A stretch of DNA of 8,720 nt from UBA6263 sp049305865 (lineage in GTDB: Bacteria > Patescibacteriota > Gracilibacteria > Absconditabacterales > Absconditicoccaceae): assembly GCA_049305865.1 (NCBI GenBank), contig JBAQPP010000008.1, positions 1 through 8,720 on the forward strand. Direction: 5' to 3'. The stretch's first letter is position 1. Every line of letters begins with the position of its first letter. The notes beneath the pieces are model-generated. The model saw only the letters and a program-made list of their open reading frames with translations. It made no database searches and was not told the origin of the DNA. Positions 1 to 5,893 of this stretch are shown here, one piece after another. The position numbers and the translations under genes were made by a program.

Positions 1-1
1 C

Positions 2-1141
2 TGATATTTCGATCAGAATAATTTAAATGAAGATTCAAATTATCTTCTTGCAACCTGTGTAGTTACTGATAGAGCAAAAAATAAACGACTTAAGGATGTT
101 ATCAAAAATTTGGAAGCTTGAAAGAAAATTTATATGACGTGATGCTGAGTTTTTGATAAATGAAAGTTAATAGACTCTGAAAAGTTTTATGCAATCTATC
201 CAGAACTCAAAAAGTTTAATAATCAAATTTTTTTGATTTGAGAAGATCCATGAAAAGAATTTAAATCAGAGTGAACCAAAACAAGTCTGTATACCAAAAA
301 ATTTATACTTATCCAAAACGGTTGTGATAATTTTTGTACGTTTTGTCTCACTATTATGAAAAGATGAAAACATCGATCTAGACCACTGGATGAAATTATA
401 GATGAGATAAATGATTTTTCTGCATTATGATGAAAAGAAATAGTGCTTACTGGAGTTAATTTAGCAGCGCGATGATGTGACAATACTAATAATATTAGTG
501 GGTCTAAATTTCCATATTTATTACAAGAAATACTAAATCAGACTACAATCCCTAGAATTAGAATTTCTAGTATCTGACCAGAGTATCTAAATAATGATTT
601 TTTTCATATCATAGAAAATCCTAGGATAATGCCGCATTTCCATATTTCTATTCAGCATTTTTCTGACAATATTTTAAAATCAATGAATAGAAATTACGAT
701 AACAAACATCTCACTCAAACTCTCAAAAAATTTCAAACATTAAAAAGACCGGACCTTATATCAATTTGAGCTGATCTTATTGTGTGATTCCCATGAGAAA
801 CAAAAGCTGATTTTCAACAAATGTTAAATTCAATCACAACATATAATATAACCAAATTACATGAATTTCCATTTTCATGACATACAAAAGGGGAGTCTGT
901 GCCTGCATGAAAATTTGAAAATCAAATACTAAATTCAATCAGATTATCTAGGAAAAAACAATTAAATCTAATTGCTGCTCAGGTCAGAAATTCTTTTATC
1001 ACAAAAAACAAATGACTTACACATTCGGTTCTTATCGAATGAAAAAAAGATGAAAAACGGCAATGATGGACCGGAAACTATATTCAAGTAAAACTTGATT
1101 GAAATTATTCAAAAGGAGAAATAGTTCAGATTGAGTTATAG
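2..1141 (+). CDS. mtaB: tRNA methylthiotransferase, MiaB/MtaB family (5' end outside window)
   Basis: This is a radical-SAM methylthiotransferase, most like MtaB, which makes ms2t6A at position 37 of ANN-decoding tRNAs. 379 residues are visible; the family is about 430-450, so the N-terminus with the first cluster cysteine lies off the window. Two N-terminal [4Fe-4S] cysteines are seen (ATC at 56-58, TGC at 143-145). The radical-SAM motif NGCDNFCTFC follows, with cysteines at 323, 335 and 344, then LTGVNL, RIRISSIGPE, HFHISIQHFSDNIL, GADLIVGFPGET and a short TRAM-like end (YIQVKLDGNYSKGEIVQIEL). Roughly twenty in-frame TGA codons are read as Gly, including the second Gly of GFPGET. CGA at 86, 374 and 470 and CGG at 1058 are read as Trp. 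The stop is TAG. The family is certain; MtaB rather than MiaB or RimO rests on overall resemblance only. Confidence 0.9.
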
Positions 1142-1143
1142 TT

Positions 1144-1920
1144 TTATTCTGTTTTTTTGATTTTTACTTCCCCTTCAGGTTTTAGATAATAATTTGGAGT
1201 AATTGCATTTCAGTAGTTGTTATTTGCCCAGCTTGGAGGATTTCATATTAAATTATTCAAATCTTTATTACGCTCTTCAAAATCATCTCAGCATTTTGCA
1301 AAATCAATGTTTGGAAATCTAGTATTTTTTAGATAATTTGAATTCTTCATTTTATCTTTTATTTTATTCACTTCTATTATTGTCTTTGGTCATACAATAA
1401 ACATTCAACTAGACTCATTATATTCTTTTAATCATTTAATACATTGTAGTGCCATAATTGCCTGTTCTGTAAGGTATCATATTTTTCCAGTTGGTTTACT
1501 ATCAAGCAGTCATCTTTCATACAAAACTTTCTGTAAAATAAATCTATCATATACTGGAGAGTTGTTATTCAATAGTTTCTTTTCTGATATGTTTGGAAAA
1601 CTTTTTGCAAAATCTCGAGATTCAAGGGTCTCCTTGTTGATTACAGATATCATAGGCTTCCATATTTTTTTAACGGTAACTATAATCTGACTTTCTTTAT
1701 AACAAAAATCAGTACTACATTCTTTTGGGTCAGTAAAATCCATATCAGCTAGATTGATATTTGTTTCTTCTGGAGTGATAGTTCTATCTATTGTTTGATC
1801 TAATAATATAGTTTTGGTTTGTGAACATTCCCAGAATCATTGTTTATTATAAATACAATCTCAGTAGGAGAATCATACAAAAATTATTACACCCCAAAAC
1901 AACAAGATAACTATACGCAT
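1144..1920 (-). CDS. secreted protein with peptidoglycan-binding-like domain
   Basis: This protein has 258 residues, starting at the ATG at 1920 and ending in TAA. Residues 1-20 (MRIVILLFWGVIIFVGFSYG) look like a signal peptide or membrane anchor. The next stretch holds several cysteines (22, 35, 67, 72), suggesting disulfides outside the membrane. Residues about 125-190 resemble a PG_binding_1 domain: a helix with LQKVLYERGLL, then YLTEQAIMALQCIKG, then VGPKTIIEVNKIK, matching the usual L-x-x-x-G, G-x-x-T-x-x-A-x-x-x-x-Q and G-x-x-T pattern. Residues 200-258 are Asn-rich and not recognised. The probable role is binding to cell wall or surface; no catalytic domain is visible. TGA is read as Gly about ten times and the CGA at residue 102 as Trp. 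The gene runs tail-to-tail into mtaB with only 2 nt between the stops, so transcripts probably overlap. The PG-binding assignment is by motif only. Confidence 0.82.
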
Positions 1921-1975
1921 CGTGTGATATCATCAATTAAAAAATTTTATTTAATTTTTTTTATTTAATTATCAT

Positions 1976-2005
1976 AATATATAAGAAATAAGTCTTTATA
2001 ATCAA
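1976..2005 (-). promoter_or_regulatory. candidate promoter of the PG-binding-like gene
   Basis: On the minus strand, TTGATT (2005-2000) and TATATT (1981-1976) are separated by 18 nt, giving a predicted start near 1969 and a leader of about 50 nt. The region is extremely AT-rich, so -10-like matches are common by chance. No Shine-Dalgarno-like sequence precedes the ATG. The rest of the 1921-2141 intergenic region shows only AT-rich sequence and the opposing promoter. Confidence 0.4.
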
Positions 2006-2073
2006 GTTTTTAATATAATTTATATCATATTATGTGGATATGTAAATATAGTGCTTCTTATTAGCAGTACTTT

Positions 2074-2103
2074 TTTTGTAAATAAAACATTGTTGAGTAT
2101 AAT
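2074..2103 (+). promoter_or_regulatory. candidate promoter of the YadA-like gene
   Basis: A perfect TATAAT lies at 2098-2103, 38 nt upstream of the ATG at 2142. The -35 position holds only a weak TTTTGT (2074-2079, 18-nt spacer). The -10 is convincing; the -35 is not. Confidence 0.4.
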
Positions 2104-2141
2104 TTAATATGAGAAATTTATATTTTTACCTGCCAATTTAG

Positions 2142-3032
2142 ATGACCTTCCATTGATATAAACCATACAAGAAAAGAAATTTATTACCAAAATTTACAAT
2201 AGTATTTTTGCTTGGTATGTCTTTTGCTTTGTTTTTTTCCAATGCATTTACTATCGTGACAGGTATAAACAATGCAGTACAATATGTAAAACAGATAGTA
2301 CTTACATCAGATTGAACAGTTACATGAACAACTGGTATAGTTTTAGATTGAGTAAATAGTAGGATATCATCAAATTATTGATGTGATTCTGATGTGAAAA
2401 ATTGCAAAAGAAATAATGTATGAGTATGGACCGATAATAGTATTATTACAATTACAGGCTCAACTAATAATATAATAAATAGAGGAAATTATTCAATCAT
2501 ATGATGATGACTTTCAAATAGTATAAGTTGAAATTATTCTGTTATACCCGGATGAAATTCTAATACCATAAATGCAAATAATAGTTTCGCCGCATGAAAC
2601 AATACAAGTGTATCTCATAATAATACATTTATACGAAATTGAAGTCGATCTATATGAGTTTCATCTATAAAATCATGAACATTTATTATCAATGTGCCTA
2701 ACTGAATGTGAATAAATACAAGCGATCCTCAGGCTGATCTAGATATAAATTGAGATATGAATGTTTCTTGAACATGAGTATTGTCAGACTTAATTACTTG
2801 AACATGAACAATATCAAATTTAATTGTTTCAGATTGAACTTTCAATTGAAGTATAAAAGTTCCATCTTGGAGTGCTATTGAATGAGCAAATGATTGCTCA
2901 TCACATTGAGTTTGAGCTATTAGATATGATGGTTGATTGATGGAGCTTTGTGTATGTGATTGATCTTTGCGAAAAAAGGTTTATTCATGAGCTATGCTTT
3001 GTGTTCCATCATGAGGTGCTCCAGTAGGATAA
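2142..3032 (+). CDS. surface protein with YadA-head-like repeats
   Basis: This protein has 296 residues. ATG 2142 is the first possible start because an in-frame TAG sits directly before it (2139-2141). Residues about 18-36 form a hydrophobic segment after a Lys/Arg-rich N-terminus, a signal anchor or uncleaved signal. Residues 115-170 hold degenerate repeats of 14-16 aa (GNYSIIGGGLSNSIS, GNYSVIPGGNSNTINA, NNSFAAGNNTSVSH, NNTFIWNGSW), the pattern of left-handed beta-roll heads in YadA-type trimeric adhesins. A fibre-like part follows (VPNGMGINTSDPQADLDING), then a C-terminal module (residues about 250-296) with VPSWSA, GAIRYDGGLMELCVCDGSLW and several cysteines. The protein is probably a fibrous, possibly trimeric, cell-surface protein; no outer-membrane YadA anchor is present, as expected for a CPR cell. 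Gly is mostly TGA. CGA at residues 165, 169 and 277 is read as Trp (TFIWNG, GSLWKK). Confidence 0.85.
2484..2651 (+). repeat. YadA-head-like short tandem repeats
   Basis: Within the surface protein, residues 115-170, four degenerate units begin at about residues 115, 130, 146 and 160. Each carries N-[YNS]-[ST]-[FIV] followed by a Gly/Asn/Ser-rich turn. The period and composition match head repeats of trimeric adhesins. The repeats are seen at protein level only; the DNA is not a perfect repeat. Confidence 0.7.
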
Positions 3033-3040
3033 TATATTTT

Positions 3041-3067
3041 AATAATATTTTATAATAAAATATTATT
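3041..3067. terminator. AT-only perfect inverted repeat between convergent genes
   Basis: A 12-bp perfect stem (3041-3052 with 3056-3067, loop TAA) made wholly of A/T lies in the 41-bp gap between the stops of the YadA-like gene and the 70-aa gene. The position suits a bidirectional terminator, but the stem has no G/C and would be weak. By contrast, the two minus-strand terminators in this window are GC-stemmed. Confidence 0.4.
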
Positions 3068-3073
3068 ATTGAA

Positions 3074-3286
3074 CTAATCTTTTTCCATTTTTTCTTTTTT
3101 ATTTATCAAATTATTGCGGACCTGTTTTAGTTCTTCAAGTCGTTTTCTGTTGCTTTCACTATTATTATCAAAAAGCTCTTCTCTGACAGTCTCTATTAAA
3201 AAATCTATATTATTTATACTATTTTTAGTTTCATTAATTTCTTTATCATCTAATCATAATTTCATATCAACTCAGTCTTTTAACAT
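3074..3286 (-). CDS. small charged protein, unrecognised
   Basis: This protein has 70 residues, from the ATG at 3286 to TAG. It is very rich in Lys, Glu, Asn and Asp. It begins MLKDGVDMKLGLDDKEINET, has a predicted helix at about residues 17-40 (NETKNSINNIDFLIETVREE), and ends in a second helix around residues 45-70 with heptad-like leucines (LEELKQV, NNLINKKEK), so a helical hairpin or short coiled coil is likely. No signal peptide or known motif is visible. Two TGAs are read as Gly and the CGA at residue 49 as Trp. Support for coding comes from the promoter just upstream, the fit between the flanking genes and the protein-like composition; no family was recognised. The overlapping plus-strand reading of about 65 codons is low-complexity Ser/Leu and is a shadow. 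Confidence 0.6.
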
Positions 3287-3310
3287 TTTTTTATATAAAA
3301 TAAAAAACTG

Positions 3311-3338
3311 AATATAATAATCAGATTTTTATTTTCAA
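3311..3338 (-). promoter_or_regulatory. candidate promoter of the 70-aa gene
   Basis: On the minus strand, TTGAAA (3338-3333) and TATATT (3316-3311) are spaced by 16 nt, giving a predicted start about 18-20 nt upstream of the ATG at 3286. It sits back-to-back with the folD promoter. Confidence 0.5.
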
Positions 3339-3345
3339 TTTTTTA

Positions 3346-3373
3346 TTGTTCTTAATTTTTATTTACTTATAAT
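3346..3373 (+). promoter_or_regulatory. candidate promoter of folD
   Basis: TTGTTC (3346-3351) and a perfect TATAAT (3368-3373) are separated by 16 nt. The predicted start is near 3380, leaving a leader of about 20 nt with no Shine-Dalgarno-like sequence before ATG 3402. Confidence 0.55.
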
Positions 3374-3401
3374 GACACAAATTTATCTATAAAAAATATT
3401 T

Positions 3402-4337
3402 ATGCAATTACTCTCTTGAAAAGATATATCTCAAAATTTACAGTCCAAACTTCAACTTAAAAAAATAGAAACTTTTACTGATAAGCCAGTTTACGTAGCA
3501 ATAATTTTTTTATGAGAAGATTATTCTTCAACAGTATATGTAAATCACAAAAAAAAATATTGAGAAAAAATCTGAATTTCAACCATGGTTTTTGGACAAA
3601 CAAGTTTTGAAAATCCAGATTCCGGTAAATTTAGAAACTTGGATTTGTTTATAAATCAAGAATATAATGATGTACATCAAGTTATAGAACTCATACAATA
3701 CCTCAATTACGATCCTAGTTGCGTATGAATTATAATACAATTGCCATTACCAGAAAAATTTCATAAATTCAAAAATCAAATACTTGCTACTATTTCACCA
3801 TCTAAAGATATAGATGGAATGTGATGAGTAGATGTTGGTCTCTCTTCTATAGATTTAATAGATTTTTTACCCGCCACCCCCAAAGCAGTACTTTATCTAC
3901 TAGACGAGTACAAGCTCTGAAACTTAGATTGAAAGGCTGTATCTATCCTATGACAGAGCAATCTCATAGGTAAACCATTGGCTCTTGAGTGTATCAAAAA
4001 ATGAGCCACTGTTTTTTCATTTAATGAAAATAGTGATGTCAATCATATAAAAGAAATCACACAAAAATCTGATTATATTATTTCATGTACTTGAAAAGTC
4101 CATTTAATTGATTCATCATTTATTCGCGATGACAATTCACAAATTATAGTAGACGTAGGCTACTGACATATCGATGGTAAGCCAGTCGGAGACGTAAATT
4201 TCGACGATATTAAAGATAAGGTTGGATATATTACCCCCGTACCTTGATGAGTAGGTCCTCTTACTGTAGCATGTTTATTTGATAATATTTTCGTACTACA
4301 AGAATACAAAGAAATTTTTAAAAAGTATAAGTTATAA
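3402..4337 (+). CDS. folD: bifunctional methylene-THF dehydrogenase / methenyl-THF cyclohydrolase
   Basis: FolD converts 5,10-methylene-THF through methenyl-THF to 10-formyl-THF in the cytoplasm, with NADP(H). The length is 311 aa against about 285 usual. The extra residues come mostly from a longer stretch at about 62-100, before the QLPLP motif. Visible signatures are YVNHK with the catalytic Tyr46 and Lys50, GIIIQLPLP (Gln113), PSKDIDG (Asp136), the Rossmann motif SILGQSNLIGKP at 181-192, and PVPGGVGPLTVA near the C-terminus. In PGGVGP both Gly are TGA (residues 282-283), a decisive sign of the altered code. Oddity: the usual PCTPxG reads PATPKA (157-162), so the Cys and Gly are replaced. 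The gene has its own promoter and converges on the yidD-fmt ORF, whose Fmt part consumes 10-formyl-THF. Only 5 nt separate the stops. Confidence 0.97.
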
Positions 4338-4342
4338 ATTTA

Positions 4343-5539
4343 TTATTTTCCATATCATCTCCAAAATTCTTGCCAAGTCATAGCTTTTTTCCCTTCAGGT
4401 TTTACTTTAATTGCTATTACTGCAGTATTTAAATCCTTTCATTCAAAGAGAGGACTTTTTTTGTTTTCTTCAAATATTTTTTCATCTAGGTTTAATTCTT
4501 CTATAATCACTCTTTTATCTTTCCATATAAAATAAATTTTGGGTCGTAAATAAAATCCACGATATTTATTATAAATCTCTTCTAAACTATCTTTTGATAT
4601 ATCTATCAATCAAGATTCTTTTTCCATTTTATTACAATATGTTGCATCATCACTATTTTGTACTTCTTCACCCAACATCTGCTTGCCGTATTTTCGCAAT
4701 ACATCATTTAAAAATTCTGGTCATACTTCTTTCATCTTTTCTATTACATCTTTACATGTCCATTCAAATTTAATTTTGAATTTCAATTTTTCTATCATAT
4801 TTCATGTATCCATACCAGCATCCATTTTCATGATTGTGATTCAGGTTTCTTTATCATTATTTAGAAATATTGATTGGATAGGTGAGGCACCGCGATATTT
4901 TGGTAATAATGATCCGTGAATATTTATAGGAGCAATCTTTGGTATATCCAAAACAGCCTGTGGTATTATTTTTCCATAGGCTATGACAACTAGTAAATCT
5001 GGCTCTTTATTCTTTAATCGTTCATAAAATTCTTTGCCTTCATCAGATTTTTCTGGATTTAATTTATTGGGAGTTTTGACAAAGTCTTCTATGTCTAAAT
5101 TTGCTGCTTTCAATTTTCTACTTTCTACTTTCAATATATTTTCACACATCTCCATTCATCTCCCTGCTGGTTTATCGCATTGTGTAACTACACCTACAAT
5201 TTCAAATCTTTTATCTTTGCTCAATTCTTCAAGAAAAGGTACCCCTATAGGAGCTGAAGAAAAGAAAACAACTTTGTAAAATTCTGGATCATAAACTTTA
5301 TTCATTCCTCAAGTACAATGTAAAACCCTATCTGATGCTAAAAATAATCATCTTAGTATTCCATATCTCCTTAAAACCTTTATTCCATATTCACTACAAT
5401 GTGGCTCATGCATACATATTTTTCATTTTAACCACAGTGATGGAATTCACTTATCAGGAGATAATATATATTGATAAATTTTTATCAATAATATAAAAAA
5501 CTCTGAAATTCATTTATCTATCTTTTTTAATATTTGCAT
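4343..5539 (-). CDS. fmt: fused YidD + methionyl-tRNA formyltransferase
   Basis: One uninterrupted frame of 398 aa runs from ATG 5539 to TAA. Residues 1-78 are YidD. Residues 79-398 (from an internal ATG at 5305) are Fmt, which formylates initiator Met-tRNA with 10-formyl-THF. Fmt signatures, numbered from the internal Met, are VVFFSSAPIGVPFLEEL (12-28), DKPAGRG, AYGKIIP (109-115), NIHGSLLPKYRGASPIQ with catalytic Asn128 and His130, and MDAGMDTG with Asp166. The C-terminal anticodon-arm domain includes YRGFYLWPKIYF, in which Arg is CGT and Trp is CGA (residue 254). The 320-residue Fmt part is of normal length. Only an in-frame TGA (5311-5309) stands between the halves; it is Gly in this code, so YidD has no stop of its own. 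Initiation at the internal ATG could still yield Fmt alone; GAGGA abuts that ATG, too close for a good ribosome site. The fusion is certain as an ORF; whether it acts as one protein is inference. Confidence 0.85.
5306..5539 (-). other. yidD: YidD domain (membrane insertion efficiency factor)
   Basis: This is the N-terminal 78 residues of the fused ORF. YidD is a small amphipathic protein on the inner face of the cytoplasmic membrane that helps YidC insert proteins. The family pattern is visible: an N-terminal helix (FFILLIKIYQYILSPDKG), then Cys42 and HCSEYGIKVLRRYGILRG with Cys48, then DRVLHC with Cys75 and GG followed by VYDP, the counterpart of the usual GGYDPVP end. It lacks the normal CRFxPTC arginine (CMHEPHC here). 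The family tail reads straight into the Fmt N-terminus. In many bacteria yidD lies near rnpA, rpmH and yidC; none of these is here. Confidence 0.85.
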
Positions 5540-5593
5540 TCATCATATAAATTTTAAACACAATACTTGTTTAAGTAATTTTATTGTTTTTTC

Positions 5594-5893
5594 AATTTAA
5601 AAAAGCCCCGCATAAATTACGAGGCTAGATATATAATATTAATTACATCTGAGGATAAGCAATAGTGATAGTAGCTTGATATGCTCACACTTCTTGATTA
5701 GTAGGTACAAGCACTCTCAAGTTTACTGTATCAGTTCATATTTCACCTACAGTACCAGCAGGAGAAGTTTTTTCAAATATTTTTCTAGGGTTAGATAAAT
5801 CAGTTCATCGAGAAGCGAATGCTCATACTAAACCTGTAAATGAAGTACTTCATCTATATTTTGTAGATGCTGATGTTTTCATTTCTATAGCAG
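5594..5893 (-). repeat. direct repeat copy 1 (gene tail plus terminator)
   Basis: This stretch matches 8420-8720 at an offset of 2827 bp (2826 at the far left, because one A-tract differs by a base). It covers the last 82 codons of the gene, the spacer and the terminator. In the coding part I count about 13 differences in 251 nt, producing only two amino-acid changes. The right limit is set by the window edge, not by loss of similarity. Confidence 0.93.
5599..5626 (-). terminator. rho-independent terminator of the 898-aa gene
   Basis: Read on the minus strand, AGCCTCG (5626-5620), a 9-nt loop and CGGGGCT (5610-5604) form a 7-bp stem with one T-G wobble pair, followed by six T (5604-5599). 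It lies 17 nt past the stop at 5643. On the plus strand the wobble becomes a C-A mismatch and there is no T-tract, so it works in one direction only. The same element follows the paralogue at 8470. Confidence 0.85.

Noticed and set aside
223..483. Minus-strand frame of 86 codons inside mtaB
   Set aside because: It lies antisense to the radical-SAM core, has no family features, and mtaB in the other strand matches conserved motifs throughout.
2041..2070. Short hairpin in the intergenic region (TGCT...AGCA)
   Set aside because: It has only a 4-bp stem and no T-tract, as expected by chance.
3114..3311. Plus-strand frame of 65 codons
   Set aside because: It is low-complexity Ser/Leu/Phe sequence, antisense to the 70-aa gene and crossing its start and promoter. 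It looks like a shadow.
4683..5279. Two plus-strand frames (4683-4919 and 5034-5279)
   Set aside because: Both are antisense to the Fmt coding sequence, which carries conserved catalytic motifs.
5355..5375. AAGGAG followed by ATG within the YidD part on the minus strand
   Set aside because: It looks like a ribosome site, but the ATG is out of frame and stops after three codons.
5540..5598. Promoter for yidD-fmt
   Set aside because: A TAAAAT at 5556-5551 has only a poor -35 (TTACTT) and would leave a leader of about 5 nt, so it is not listed. The gene may have an atypical promoter or depend on readthrough of the terminator at 5599-5626.
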